Shown: positions 1 through 15,268 of the stretch, piece after piece | How the letters are laid out: the number at the start of each line of letters is the position of its first letter | How positions within the stretch are numbered: the first letter of the stretch is position 1 | DNA from: Lamellibrachia columna | Lineage: Eukaryota; Annelida; Polychaeta; Sabellida; Siboglinidae | NCBI GenBank assembly: GCA_963662155.1 | Contig: OY759261.1 | Span: forward strand, 66,516,071 to 66,580,070 | DNA: 64,000 nt | Reading direction: 5' to 3' | Translations under genes and position numbers: made by a program | Notes under the pieces: model-generated | What the model was told of the DNA's origin: nothing | What the model saw: only the letters and a program-made list of their open reading frames with translations | Database searches by the model: none

Positions 1-3000
1 ACGTTGTCGTACTAAGATGTGCTTAGATAAACACCATCAGCGGGGGGCAAAGGTCAACGTCCAACTACTTTGGTAACCCAATGCATGCGGCTCAGTGTCG
101 CCTCAGTAATCACTAAGACTCAGACCTAAACATATTTATTTTGACCATAATAATTGTACACAGAAGAAAGCCTTGGTCTTCTAAACACCTAACCGGGGCC
201 AGTGAGGCGAATGTCCAGTCTCCGGCAGTGTTTGCGCTAATTACAATGTTGATACTGTTAATGCAAGTTTTTTAATACTAATAATATTTCCGTGTGTCAT
301 AAATAAAATGTAAACATACACAGTTATCCAATACTCTAAACGTCACGTTAGAAGCCAATTATTACAACACAATTGTGGCTGAGTGATCTCAATATGTTTG
401 AAATCTCGGGCTCTTCGGAAATATACATCTGGGCCATTCTGGGGAACTGATTCTCTGGGGGTCATTACCTCAACATATACGTACCTATGTCAATACGCAT
501 GTAAAACGATTAGCCCCGTTTATCCCATGAAAGCATACCCCTTTTAGATACCTAATTTCCTTGGAATTAACACCCCTCTGGCACGTCACATAATTATGCG
601 CAAGAAGTCTATATATTCTAGTACACGTATGTATTAATGCCCAGAAAAGAATATTTCCACGTAGTTTCACAAGACACGTTTTCTTACAGTTATTTGACAT
701 CATTTTTTCGGCAATACGATACTTTACGGCTAATATTTTGGATCCCATTTCCACAGTCAAAAACACCCCTCTAGAGGAATTCGGGACCCCTCTTTCATTC
801 ACTGAAAAACACCCCTTTCCCTGGTCCCCATATATCCCATGAATGACCCCCCTCCCCGCAGCTGGCGGTAAACGGAATTGTGTTCGCCTTCCGTGGTAGT
901 TGCGGCCCGGTGAAGACGAGAGTTGGACACGACAGCTGTTCTTTCATCCAAACATTAAAAACACGTAGTATTCATCTATAAAAAAAATTCCTACTAACAA
1001 TGTTCAACCTCAGTCAGCGAAACCTCAAGCACTGATATTAATATCAGTAATGTAGAGCATTCAAGACGTGCCAATGTCCCGCTAACTTCGTCCAAAGGGC
1101 CAATCTTGACTGTCAGAGCCAGTACAATCTCGACTTTTCTAGGTAATATTCAACGATGCTGTAATCTATACGCACGCACTATTCAATTATACAACTCTAT
1201 CCAACTCATTTACGCGGTTGAGTGGATATTAACAATGACGACTGAAGGCATTTCTTCAGACTTCCAATGGCTGCGAGTGAGATTCGATCTCCCACTCGCG
1301 AATGAGTGGCTTTGTTAAACGTAGAAGAAGATTGTAACTCGAGACGCACACGTTCGTGATGACTCAGATAATGTGCAATTTTCTTTCTCTTCTAAAATCA
1401 GAAGAAAAGTAGCACCCGGTAACGTGGTGAGTGGCTTTCACAGGTTTCGTGGAAACGGCGTTAATTTAACCGCGGTTCGCAGCTGGCTGTTGTAGACTCT
1501 ATTCATCTACGTCCAATACACGGGGTGCAATGTATGTACGCGTTTCTAAGTTCGACGTGCTCCAGTCCAGTGTTATTTCTTGGTTTTGTAAGCTCGGGCA
1601 GACTTGTTCACTCGAACTCTTCAGAGAAGCATGCAACTACACTGTAATTATTGCACGAAAGCGGTCTGATCACACAATTCCACCACCGTCGTGGTACGTA
1701 TTCCTGTTGGGCACTGTGGAATGAACACTGTGGAATGAACACTGTGGAATGAACGAAACTGACCAGGCATCGAATGACAACGAGAGGACTCAAACCATTC
1801 CGACCCAATCCCAGAAACACCCATCTCATATCTAACGCACAGTGCTCACCCGCATGCCTACCGTGCAATGCTATTGAACAGCTCAGTTTATCACATAATA
1901 ACTACCCAACTGGAGCTTGTGATCATATTAAATGACAAATAACCTTTTATGAAAAATTACACCTAACAACACACTGAGATCACAACAAACTTATCTATCC
2001 ACCTGATTAGTCTTGTTCTGCAGTGTTTTACCTGTATACTCGTCTTCAAAATATTGTTATTGGCAACAATACTCTGCTCCAGTTACCTATGGATAAATGA
2101 TTAAACGGTTCCACACAAGACCGTGTGTTTGTCAATACAGGCGATAATAAATAAAGAGCCTTGAGATCACGACATGAGTGCTCCTCTGTTATGCATGTTC
2201 TCTCTGGCTGTGGACACAAGACAATGAGACGAGACCGCGCAAGCTGCGGTAAGTGTTCCCGTCAACAACGCGAGAACCGTTGTACATTGTTAGACCAACT
2301 CAACCATTCAGTACCTGCACAGCAAGTGTCAACTCCAGCAGAACACAAAGGTTCCGTTCTTGTGACACACGACCCTGCATCCGGGACTCGAGACCGCTCA
2401 GCGCCAGTTCCACTTCACAATCGACAGACTTGTTAGTTCGAACGCCGACTGGGAACGCATTAAACCACGCGCCAATTACTACTCAAAAGTTATGTGTTCC
2501 CACAATTGCACGGCTGTATATTGCCGGGCAATCATTTACACAGTTGAGTGCCCGCAAGCTTGTGTATTGGTAGACTCGTGTGTACTGAAGTGACCTGTCA
2601 GACGCATAGTCTAACACAGGTACATGGCCGCGCGGTGAACGGTTCTGAAACTGGTGCTCAGTGATCCGCCATCTTGGCTCCAGTTGAAGTCGTGAGTCGT
2701 GTCAATGGAATCCACGTCTAATACACTGTCCAGTCACACCGGTGACGCCATTCTGTTGCCAAGGTGATTGCCAACGAGAGGCGGCGGTGTGGTTTAGTTG
2801 AATGCGCGAGCATATCACTGGTGCCTCAAAAAGGAGAGTGTTTTTTCTGGGGTGTCCCGGATACGGGGGTGTCTCAAATTGTACGTAGTGTGGTGGATTG
2901 TACGGGGGTGTATCATATTGTATAGTGTTTAGCCAGAGTATATCTATTGTATGTTTTACCTGGGGTGTTCCGAATATATGTGGGCCCCGATATTTATGGA

Positions 3001-4845
3001 GGTGGCGTGGATTATACGGCGTGTCGGAGACAACCCCTTGCCTTTGGGGATAAACAGTTTCAAGTAGATTGGGAACATTACTTTACTACGCCTGGCATAC
3101 TTCCTCAGTCCTTGACATGCTTCCCCAGCCCTTCTATCTCCTACTGGGATCGACCTTGAGATACTTTAGGCGCAACATACCCCACATATCACGGTACGGA
3201 ATTTGCCGTCGGTTCTATCCGTCAAGACTGCAGCTCCTCGCTAGAAACGGGCCACAGCCAGACCACTATTTTTAATCTGTACGTGATCGAATAGATAGAA
3301 AACGGTTTGCTTGTTCAGCGTTTACTGAGATCGTTATAATAATAGGGGAAACAGTGTGGTGAGTATAGCATACTACCCCCCTCCCCCCCCCCCGTATGCG
3401 TAGCCTATTGAAGCTTGGTAGAAACGATATTACGATCGCTTAAACGAGAGAACCTAGCGGCGTTGTGGATAGTTTCACCACTAGGGTCTCGGGGTCGTCC
3501 GTCTGATTTCCGGTCAGCACTTTACAAATAACAACATATCGCCGATTGTCAATGCGTCATGTGTATCACTGCCTGTGTTTACGGAGTCAAGTCACGCGCA
3601 AGCACAACTGTCCCACGTGATTTATTTATCGGAGTAGTAGCTGCCAGGACGCTAACCGCGGTCAAACATGATATACCATATTCAAAAGGACGCTAGCACA
3701 AACGTGGGGTGTCTGGAATATTGAACTGGGGATATAATTTCGAATATATCCACAATGTAGCGGGAAAGTCACTGTCAAATTACTCAAGTCCCTTCATCGT
3801 AATTTACAATACGAAGACTTCCAAATCGTCCCGGGCTCACAGAGACGTACATTCAACAGGTTTGGCAGTCGGTACACAACTTTACAGTTTTCAACAGATG
3901 GGTGAATAGGCTGATTGGCACAGAGTGTCTCGGTCGATATTATCAAACACTAACCTTGTTCCTGGATTTCACTTAAACGATGCCGGTTAAAACCAAGAAA
4001 CTCAACACCCGCTGCGATATTTCCGATCGTATCGTCGTCAGTAGCGGACCACGACTGGCTGCCTCGGCCTCGAGAGTGTCTCACTGACATCCGACCACAG
4101 ACAACTCTATGTATCCGACACACAGCTGCGAGTAAGAACCGCTGAGTGACGGCGCCGCTTTAAGTGACGAACGTTAGACGTCGGTAGCCAAAGGAACACA
4201 CCCCCACAGCGCGCCTTCTGTATCCCCGCTTGTCAGAGCCGAGTCGTAGAGAGGCGACATTCCGGGTGACCGAGTGATGTCAACAGGGCCGCGCTCAATC
4301 ATCCGCCGCAACAGTGCAGCGGACACATCCGTGGGGGTGGAGGGGTGATGGGGGTGGAGGGGGGAGGGGGGGGGGGTGGGAGCATGAAGCATTATGTATT
4401 ACCATGTCGCAATTTCAAATTCCCACAAAGACTTAATTCTAATACTTAAGCAAACCATCATGTGAACGAATCCCTTATTTATAGCTCTCTTTGTGGTCCG
4501 CGGTAAATGCCGTAGTGCGATATGGTTCACTACTTTAAGACGGCATTGTGTATTAAAACTTGTAAGTACTTTAAAGGACATCGAGAGAAATTACTTGAGG
4601 ATTTTAGATTGTTATCAGCTTTGCACCCAATGTCATTTGAAAGGTGTGTGTGCTTGCAAAAGAAATATTCATGGTTGGCGAATCCCGCTGTTAGTTTGAC
4701 AAGAATCATACACGCACATCTGCCGCGAAATATCCATCGAGTCCGGGAGATAAGACAAATGCCTGTAAGAAGTGGCTCATTGAGAAAGGTTTGTCGCTCC
4801 CATCGTAGTCTTGGGTTAATTAAACTGTCCGTTATATGGAAGGCG
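1..4845. other. Intergenic, no supported gene
   Basis: Only short frames without recognisable domains. There is a triple CACTGTGGAATGAA repeat at 1713-1755, a C run near 3380 and a G-rich stretch at 4330-4385. I see no splice-consistent exon set. Confidence 0.6.
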
Positions 4846-4849
4846 AATG

Positions 4850-5910
<1,061 letters not shown>

Positions 5911-6110
5911 NNNNNNNNNNNNNNNNNNNNNNNNNNNNNNNNNNNNNNNNNNNNNNNNNNNNNNNNNNNNNNNNNNNNNNNNNNNNNNNNNNNNNNNNNN
6001 NNNNNNNNNNNNNNNNNNNNNNNNNNNNNNNNNNNNNNNNNNNNNNNNNNNNNNNNNNNNNNNNNNNNNNNNNNNNNNNNNNNNNNNNNNNNNNNNNNNN
6101 NNNNNNNNNN
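5911..6110. other. Assembly gap (200 N)
   Basis: Exactly 200 Ns, directly after the second copy of the duplicated GA block. The true length is unknown. Confidence 1.
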
Positions 6111-6455
6111 TTAGCATGCGATTGCTCGGAACCTTAACATTCCCTGCCCCTGACTCATATATGTTGGCTTTGTTTGCATTATCGGGACACCTTAACACCC
6201 ACCTTCACACCATCGGCGACTACCGGGGCGTGGCTAGGCTGATGTACGGTAGGTGTTTCAAAACAACACCGTCATGACCTTGCTTTGGGTGAGGGTCTGT
6301 TTGTGTCAATCTAAAGAAGTAGAGCATTATAACGCGCCTGAGTACAGGTGGGTCTATTTTCACAGGTATTACAGGTGTGCATGTACTTTATATTGCCCTG
6401 TGACTGATTGGCGTAAATTATGGAAGCCAGTGCGTGTGCGCGCGTTCCCGAGTGT

Positions 6456-6457
<2 letters not shown>

Positions 6458-6528
<71 letters not shown>

Positions 6529-6530
6529 TC
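6458..6530. repeat. (TGCG)n microsatellite
   Basis: About 18 units. A second (TGCG)n lies at 20794-20850. Confidence 0.98.
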
Positions 6531-6912
6531 AACTTCCATTACGCTGTGCAACCATTCAGCACAGACTGAATCGCACAATGACGTCTTTATACACAAGCTG
6601 GTATTCAATCACACAGCTGGGTGAACTGACACGAGGAAAGGAAAGAAGTTGGCTATATTTCTTTCTAACGGGCAGCTAGTGTATCTCGAAGCCGTGTTCT
6701 CCCTATACGAGGCCGGCACATTAACCGCTGTGGACACCAGCGTGGGCTGTAGTCAACGCGATGTGGTTTCTCATAATATTAAGTAAAAAAACCAGCACAG
6801 CCAAAAACCATTTCAAACCGTTCAACAAATACGTAACGCAGAAGTAGGCGATTTTTACCATATTCCGAGTATGCTTGAAATCTTCTCAAAGAAGTGAAGC
6901 TATTGTTTAAAT

Positions 6913-6976
6913 AAACAGGTCTGCCATGGAGTGGGTGATGTGTAAAGCGCTTTTGAGCAGTTTTATATACGCGCTC
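6913..6976 (+). mobile_element. SINE 3' fragment
   Basis: AACAGGTCTGCCATGGAGTG and GTAAAGCGCTTTTGAGCAG match the 3' part of the SINE at 13686-13990 and 26405-27009. The tRNA head is absent. Confidence 0.7.
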
Positions 6977-8933
6977 TGAACTTATCTTTATGCAGTTTTT
7001 TACCTAGCACTAACCACACTGGTTTATGACACGTGGATGACACGGATATTACATAACCCCCGTGATATCCCCCCCACTCTCTCTCTCTCCTCTATATCCC
7101 CCCTCTCTCCTCCTCTATCTCCCCCCTCTCTCTCTCTATCTCCCTCTCTCCCTCTTTAGGAGGTGTATTATTAATTTTAAATAAAAACAGTTGGCTAGTT
7201 CTTCATAATGCAAAAGTTTTTCCAAATCTACGCAGTTGTGCGTAAACTGAGAAACTGAGCAAGTTCATGGTTAATTACGCCCTGTGCACGCATGGGTACG
7301 TTCATCCGACAATCGTACGCATGACGCTTTCTCGCCAAAGGTTGACATAATTATAACCCACACAGTTACGCCGACTAAATCATGATTCTCAATCAAGCCA
7401 CATTCCTCGCAATTCCCATAGTCGAGCGTTACGCAATTGTTAAACGATCTCCTTTTGATACACTCCTTTTAAATAAATAATTACAAATCGCGCAGCGCAA
7501 TTTGCATTGCGCAGTTATCAAATCGCGGTCAACATCAAATCTACCCTTTGTGTCAACTGTCAAGTAACGCTTGGACGGGGGCCCCCTCTTGTTTAGTGAA
7601 CACTAAACGCATTGTACAACGTGAGCCGCATTCACGGCGCATCGGACCGTTATACGTGTGTGTGTATCGGGTTGAACTACCCCAGTACAGACCTTTGTAT
7701 CGACAGCTGTCAAGTCGTCAACTTCACAGACGACAGTGAAGTCTGTGTTGTCGAAATAAGTCGTTCGTTGGCAAAGTCGGCGTGGCACTCGCGTCTCAGT
7801 TTGATGCGGATTCATCCCGTCAACTCGTTTCACAAAACGTTAGCACAAAATTGCCGACTCGCTAGTATCTAGTATCTGGGTTAGGAATTTGAAATACATG
7901 TCTACATATCCTGACGTGACACAAAATACGTGGGTCTCTTCTACGTGATGCATTTATCAGGGGAAATCAAATATTCCACCACATAGGTATGAATAAAACG
8001 CTAACTCGAGCTGAGAGGCGCGACAAACCCGATTCGTGAACGTGAACGTGAACAGGGCGCGTAAGAGCGATGGACCACCAAAAAATGCAATAATATTATG
8101 CAACACTTTTGCAATGGTCGAGTGCGTGGCGCCGTTAGCCATATAGCAGTGCGTCAAAGTCACACTGCCTACGGGCGGTGTTCGTTATCGCAGCCCGGAC
8201 ACAGCCATGACTCATCGCAATGTTACACGTAATATGTCAAATCTACCAGCCTCGCTACTGCGTGCCAACACATTAACCCTTTGTGCATCAATCGACACGC
8301 CACGCCGTTGCATACAAACGTCGTCGGTGCATCGGGTAATGGAACTACTGTGTTGTAGGAAAGGGACACTCATGTGTTGTCCGAAATTTAACCTGGTGTT
8401 GTGTAATTTTGTCGTTACTGCGTCTAAACGCACCTGTGACATTGTTCAACAATATCACCTTTTCACCTCACCCAGGCATTGTCCCCATTTATTTACTGGT
8501 TATAGCCCTCCGTCAGACCTTTCAACTGTCCCATCCTCACTAGCCAGGGGTTGAGCAAGTTGAACGTACAGTACCCCTGGCAGATCGACCTGTTGAAACT
8601 CAAATGTGTCAGTTTATCCGCCACGTATGGATATACGCTGAATCAGTTATACTTCGTCGACGTGTTTCTGAGAACAAGACAAAAAACTTCAAAGAGCGGT
8701 TCCTGGAAATGCCTGTCATTACCCGTTCGACTAGCGACGACGGGTCCACAACAAGTGCAATTAAGGTTAAGTTCCCGTGTGCCGGCCTCGTAAATTTGAG
8801 CTCGCAATCTCATTGGATAACACAGCAATTCACAAATCAGCGTGTCAACATGTCGACCTGCCTGGGGTACTCATGTAGTCAGAAAACCCTGGTGGCGAGG
8901 TTGCATGATGTAGCCCTCCGCTGGACATTTCCA

Positions 8934-9180
<247 letters not shown>

Positions 9181-9309
9181 TGAGTTGCCATTTTACTAAG
9201 GATGTACGAAGTCTGTAACTATGGTTAAACGAATTCGAAGTCGATATTTATGTACTATTCTTTAAACTATTATCATTTTAGACACTGTTACATCATCGTA
9301 TTGACGACT

Positions 9310-11525
9310 GTACATAGCAATACTGCGTCGTGGTGCTGCACTTACCCCAGAGAAGTAGGATAACTGTTATATGTAGCACAATTACGTCGTGGTGCTGCAC
9401 TTACCCAAGAGAAGTAGGATAACTGTTATTTGTAGCACAATTACGTCGTGGTGCTGCACTTACCCCAGAGAAGTAGGATAACTGTTATTTGTAGCACAAT
9501 TACGTCGTGGTGCTGCACTTACCCCCAGAGAAGTAGGATAACTGTTATTTTGTAGCACAATTACGTCGTGGTGCTGCACTTACCCCAGAGAAGTAGGATA
9601 ACTGTTATTTGTAGCACAATTACGTCGTGGTGCTGCACTTACCCCAGATAAGTAGGATACTGTTATTTGTAGCACAATTACGTCGTGGTGCTGCACTTAC
9701 CCCAGAGAAGTAGGATAAATGTTTTTTGTAGCACAATTACGTCGTGGTGCTGCACTTACCCCAGATAAGTAGGATAACTTGTTATGTGTAGCACAATTAC
9801 GTCGTGGTGCTGCACTTACCCCAGAGAAGTAGATAACTGTATTTGTAGCACAATTACGTCGTGGTGCTGCACTTACCCCAGAGAAGTATGATAACTGTTA
9901 TTTGTAGCACAATTACGTCGTGGTGCTGCACTTACCCCCAGAGAAGTAGGATAACTGTTATTTGTAGCACAATTACGTCGTGGTGCTGCACTTACCCCCA
10001 GAGAAGTAGGATAACTGTTATTTGTAGCACAATTACGTCGTGGTGCTGCACTTACCCAGAGAAGTAGGATAACTGTTATTGTAGCACAATTACGTCGTGG
10101 TGCTGCACTTACCCCCAGAGAAGTAGGATAACTGTTATTTTGTAGCACAATTACGTCGTGGTGCTGCACTTACCCCAGAGAAGTAGGATAAATGTTATTT
10201 GTAGCACAATTACGTCGTGGTGCTGCACTTACCCCCAGATAAGTAGGATAACTGTTATGTGTAGCACAATTACGTCGTGGTGCTGCACTTACCCCAGAGA
10301 AGTAGGATAACTGTTATTTGTAGCACAATTACGTCGTGGTGCTGCACTTACCCCAGAGAAGTATGATAACTGTTATTTGTAGCACAATTACGTCGTGGTG
10401 CTGCACTTACCCCCAGAGAAGTAGGATAACTGTTATTTGTAGCACAATTACGTCGTGGTGCTGCACTTACCCCCAGAGAAGTAGGATAACTGTTATTTGT
10501 AGCACAATTACGTCGTGGTGCTGCACTTACCCCCAGAGAAGTAGGATAACTGTTATTTGTAGCACAATTACGTCGTGGTGCTGCACTTACCCCAGATAAG
10601 TAGAATAACTGTTATTTGTAGGCACAATTACGTCGTGGTGCTGCACTTACCCCAGAGAAGTAGGATAACTGTTTATTTGTAGCACAATTACGTCGTGGTG
10701 CTGCACTTACCCCAGAGAAGTAGGATAACTGTTATTTGTAGCACAATTACGTCGTGGTGCTGCACTTACCCCAGAGAAGTAGGATAACTGTTATTTGTAG
10801 CACAATTACGTCGTGGTGCTGCACTTACCCCAGAGAAGTAGGATAACTGTTATTTGTAGCACAGTTAACGTCGTGGTGCTGCCACTTACCCCCAGAGAAG
10901 TAGGATAACTGTTATTTGTAGCACAATTACGTCGTGGTGCTGCACTTACCCCCAGAGAAGTAGGATAACTGTTATTTGTAGCACAATACGTCGTGGTGCT
11001 TGCACTTACCCCAGAGAAGTAGGATAACTGTTATTTGTAGCACAATTACGTCGTGGTGCTGCACTTACCCCCAGAGAAGTAGGATAACTGTTATTTGTGG
11101 CACAATTACGTCGTGGTGCAGCACTTACCCCCAGAGAAGTAGGATAACTGTTATTTGTAGCACAATTACGTCGTGGTGCTGCACTTACCCCCAGAGAAGT
11201 AGGATAACTGTTATTTGTAGCACAATTACGTCGTGGTGCTGCACTTACCCCCAGAGAAGTAGGATAACTGTTATTTGTAGCACAATTACGTCGTGGTGCT
11301 GCACTTACCCCAGATAAGTAGGATAACTGTTATTTGTAGCACAATTACGTCGTGGTGCTGCACTTACCCCAGAGAAGTAGGATAACTGTTATTTGTAGCA
11401 CAATTACGTCGTGTGTGCTGCACTTACCCCAGATAAGTAGGATAACTGTGTTTGTAGCACAATTACGTCGTGGTGTTGCACTTACCCCAGAGAAGTAGGA
11501 TAACTGTTATTTGTAGCACAATTAC
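9310..11525. repeat. 59/60-bp minisatellite, about 37 units
   Basis: The unit contains GTAGCACAATTACGTCGTGG, TGCTGCACTTACCCC and AGAGAAGTAGGATAACTG. Length differs by the C run (4 or 5) and small indels. AGATAAG and ATGATAAC variants mark unit subtypes. Open frames in it are by-products of the 60-bp units. Confidence 0.97.
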
Positions 11526-13685
11526 GAACTTGTTAAAGGTCGTGGTTCGTATTGTCTTTCGTCACGCATGACCAACTGTCATTATTATTATTAACATCCT
11601 CAAGTGATTGCATAGCTATTTCGTAACTTCTTCCAGAACATGGTGCCGAACACATTGTGCATTGCTTAAACTGTCACAAGATGTGAAATTAAAACGAATT
11701 TTGTGAAAACGTTAATTTTCTTGCAATTTCACTCTGCAACCAATTCATAGAAAGAGCCTCAATTACCGCGGATAACTTTATAAATCCAACGGATCAGGCC
11801 TACACACATTTACACGCACGCAAGTACGCACGCAAGCACACACAAACGCACGCACGCACGCACAGTGAGCTGCAATCTTACGTAAGAGAGCACCAAAACT
11901 GGGTCATACGAGTAACACAGGTGCCAACTCTGAGGATGGTGCACACCTGTAAGAATGAAAACAGAAATCCGCAAGATCGCAAGCGAACCCGTAAGATCAT
12001 CTAGGCCAGCTGGTTTGCATCGTATGCTAAATACGAGCTATTCACGAGAGTTGCTCTACGGGCCTGTTTTGAACTGATAATCGGGTCTTACTTAGTAAAC
12101 ACACAAAACCGTAAAAAAATATTTCCTACCCGTAAGTTATAAGTTATTCAAATCCGTAAGAACTACGGGTGAACTGTAGCTGTTTGTGCATGTGGAGTTG
12201 CGCCTATCGTCTCATTTGTGTTGCGGAATGACTCCCTATCGTCTGTCTACTGTTCTTTTTTCGGCTTCTTTTCAGACTTCTGAAGTTTCAGACAATCTAC
12301 CTGCAGGCTCCTGTTGTTTCGGACAATCTACCTACAGGTTTCTGAAGTTTCAGACAATCTACCTGCAGGCTTCTGAAATTCCAGACAATCTACCTGCAGG
12401 CTTCTGAAATTCCAGACAATCTACTTGCGGGCTTCTGTAGTTCCAGAAAATCTACCGGCGGGCTTCTGAAGTTCCAGACACTCTGCTTGCGGGCTTTTGA
12501 ATTTGCAGCCACAACTACGCCAAGGACTGCTCGTCCCAGCCAACGACAGCTGACGTCATGGCAGCAAGCACGTGATCGCCAACGTTTGTGAAAGTTCAGA
12601 CATGGCTAATCTTATTTGGCAATATCCCGTTACACTTTGCAAATGTTTACTGTCAGACTACGCCACGACCGGGCACAAGTCCTAATAACTATTGAACTAT
12701 TGTCTATTGACCAACATTTTGATCACTTGGGTCCAGCTGCTTAGTCTGCTGACCAGAGCGCCACTCACGTGTAGCCAATTATAGGCGCGGTGTGGTCAGG
12801 GTAGAAACCGGTGAAGAACTGAGGATAAATCAAGACATTTGATCGGAATAGTGGACATGGCGTGAGACGGGGGTGAATTTAGTAGCTAATAAATAATCGG
12901 CACTATACGTTCAGTGGCGTGGGTGAATGATTAGACCGGACACAAATTATAGAAGTGAATGAAGGGTGATTAAAGTAGTGAGTCGCTACGGCGGGAAGAC
13001 GGGTATAAAATCAGTTGTTTATTAGAATAAGTCAACGAACAAGAATCGTCGAGGGCGACGCCAAGAATATTATTATATTTGTGTGCTCGAGAAAACAACG
13101 GAAGACTCCCAGACAGTGTAGCTGTAGACTATCGCAGAGGCTGTCGCTCATACTGTTGTAGCCTGGGCATTCGCACTTCGTCCCCCCCCCCACACACACA
13201 CACCACCGCCCCCCCGTGCATATTAATAGCCCGTCTGAGCGAGTCGGTTATCATCGTAAGTGAACGCAGCGCGGTCTCAATACAAAACATGTCGTTCGCA
13301 TCCCACCACAGTGTCCTGGCATTGGTGTCACCTGGTATCGACAGTCTGTATCCTGTAAAACGTAGCTTAGATCGACCTACCTTACGTGAGGTGCTAACGT
13401 ACTCCACGCTAGACGGTGTGTTGTCCTGACAGCAGCAAACAGCACCGAACGCGGAGACAGCTCGTAGTCCGACTGGTGCGTCACCGCCCAGGCGTGTCGT
13501 TGACGCCGTTACGAGACCAACACAAAGCAGCCGAGAGTAAACGGCAACGGCGGCGACGCAACGAGCAGAACGACGCAAGCCTCGAGCAATGCACAGCGAT
13601 GTTTGCTAGGCTACCGTAAACGTCCTAATAGAAGTCGTTCAGTGTTTACAGCTTCGTCGTCTTGAGGTAAACACATGATAATTAC
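11526..13685. other. Intergenic, no supported gene
   Basis: It holds the 33-bp repeat and a short CACGCACG tract. The frames of 116 and 149 codons on opposite strands at 13079-13578 share the same DNA and carry no domain. Confidence 0.55.
12265..12500. repeat. About 33-bp tandem repeat, 6-7 units
   Basis: Degenerate units of GCTTCTGAAGTTTCAGACA and ATCTACCTGCAG. Confidence 0.9.
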
Positions 13686-13990
13686 GGGGCGCGTTGGCGT
13701 AGCGGTTAGATCATCGGACTCTCATACTAGAAAACTCAGGTTCGAATCCTCTTGCTGCCCGTTTCGAAGCTTGGGCCATTTCGTTTGCTTCACTTTGCCT
13801 CAGTTCACGCAGCTGTATAAACGCGTACTTGGCTATTGTCAGTGGTGGATGTGTTAATGAATAGTCTTCGCGCAGTAATTGCATCGTGGCTGAATGTTTC
13901 AGAGAAGTCGAGATGGCGTTGGAATGAACAGGTCTGCCAGGGGGTGAAGTCTTGAACAGTCACACGGACTGGATACCTCGCTATGTAAGA
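13686..13990 (+). mobile_element. tRNA-derived SINE
   Basis: An A box (TGGCGTAGCGGTTAGAT) and B box (GGTTCGAATCC) form an RNA polymerase III promoter in a tRNA-like head. The body includes CAGCTGTATAAA, GAATAGTCTTCGCGCAGTAA and GAACAGGTCTGCCAG, and the tail GGACTGGATACCTCGCTAT. The body recurs at 26866-27009 and 6913-6976. The head does not fold as a clean tRNA, so it is not a tRNA gene. Confidence 0.85.
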
Positions 13991-14417
13991 TTGTGCCTTT
14001 ACCTTTTTTGTGCAAATTCGTTTACGCGAACTCCGATGGTTCGAATACCTGTCAATACTCGAACTTCAGGCCGTCTCGCCAGCTTCCGTGTTAATTGTTG
14101 CTGTGTTAAATACCACACAACTCAAACTGGTATGTTAACTGGTTTAGCTAACGTACATCGAACCTAATTGGACGGTCACGCTGTACGTGTGATTGGGTAC
14201 TGACAGACATGCCACTTTCGATTTTGCCGAGACGCATAATTTTTCCGAAACAGGACGCCAGTCGTGCTGATCGCTAAATTGCAAAGGCAGTTGTGTGCAT
14301 ATTCAACCGATTGAACTGGGTGGGTGTATTTTTGTAAACAATAGAGTCTAGCTGTACATTCACAATGCATCATTTTGATTTTAATGCTTTATACTACATG
14401 TATTACATTTATTTCCT

Positions 14418-15266
14418 GTGATATATACAGTGGTCTCCCGCTACAATACGTTTGCAGAGAAGGGGACAATTTGGCCACGTGTCAACATGTTCCATTCCGG
14501 AGTAAAGGAGAGGGGAGTGGGGGAGACAGGAGGGAAGGAGAAGGGAGTGGGGGAGACGGGAGGGAAAACAACCGGAGTGAAGGAGAGGGGAGTGGGAGAG
14601 ACAAGAGCAAAGGAGTGGGAAGTGGGGGAGACAGGAGGGAAGGGGTCAGTACAGAATGTGATGGAGGGGATCAAACGGAAGAGTTATTCTGCAGCAGTGA
14701 TAGAGGGGGTGAGGAAGAGAGCGAGGGTGTTTGTGGGGGATTCGATAGTTAGGAAGACCGACAGAGTCTTAAACAAGGGAGATGATGTGGTGGTCTGCTT
14801 GCCTGGAGCCAAAATAGAGGCGATAACTGAGAGGGTAAAAAACATCGTAGGCTCGGGTAAGGGTGGATCTGTTTTAGTACACGTAGGGACAAATAACGTA
14901 GAGAGGGAGGGTACAACTGCCATAGTTAGGAAATATAGGCAGTTGGTCAGAACACTAAAACAGACGCGGGTTGAGCAGGTAATACTGTCAGGGATTTTAC
15001 CTGTAATGGGCAGGAGGGGTCACAAATATCGAAATTGTCGGGGGATGGCAATTAACATGTTAGTCCAGAAGCTATGTAGGGAAGAGGAAGTTGGATTTGT
15101 GGATTTATGGGGAAGTTTTGTTGGGAGGGCTTATATGTACATGAAGGATGGGCTTCATTTAAGTGGAAAGGGGGCGGCAGTATTCGCGGACAAACTTTCA
15201 GCAGCAGTAGATAGTGACTTGGGTACAATGACAAATATTTTTGGAAGTAAACATTCTTTAAACTAG
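14418..15266 (+). CDS. CR1-like LINE ORF1 with SGNH/GDSL esterase domain
   Basis: A 282-residue protein whose first third is a repeated Glu/Lys/Gly stretch (KERGVGETGG and variants). The SGNH hydrolase fold follows: block I GDSIV near residue 110, GTNN near 156, and the C-terminal DGLHLSG with the catalytic Asp and His near 245. An esterase ORF1 is established for CR1-group non-LTR retrotransposons. It ends just before the endonuclease/RT ORF. The start was chosen as the ATG giving the whole frame; a downstream ATG at 14487 is possible. The frame is undamaged. Confidence 0.88.
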   Translation: MIYTVVSRYNTFAEKGTIWPRVNMFHSGVKERGVGETGGKEKGVGETGGKTTGVKERGVGETRAKEWEVGETGGKGSVQNVMEGIKRKSYSAAVIEGVRKRARVFVGDSIVRKTDRVLNKGDDVVVCLPGAKIEAITERVKNIVGSGKGGSVLVHVGTNNVEREGTTAIVRKYRQLVRTLKQTRVEQVILSGILPVMGRRGHKYRNCRGMAINMLVQKLCREEEVGFVDLWGSFVGRAYMYMKDGLHLSGKGAAVFADKLSAAVDSDLGTMTNIFGSKHSLN

Positions 15267-15268
15267 AA

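Noticed and set aside
7548..8554. Frames of 63, 86 and 115 codons
   Set aside because: Overlapping short frames without motifs or splice context.
9861..11317. Frames with repeated RITVICSTITSWCCTYPQ
   Set aside because: 60-bp minisatellite units in frame. Other units are 59 bp and break it.
9310..11525. Possible CRISPR array
   Set aside because: There are no variable spacers: whole units repeat head to tail, and the genome is eukaryotic. The same holds for the arrays at 28.5-30.1 and 50.6-51.8 kb.
13079..13578. Frames of 116 (+) and 149 (-) codons
   Set aside because: They overlap on opposite strands, contain a low-complexity C/CA tract, and show no domain.
13686..13760. tRNA gene
   Set aside because: The A and B boxes are present, but the cloverleaf is poor and the body continues as a repeat found elsewhere, so it is a SINE head.
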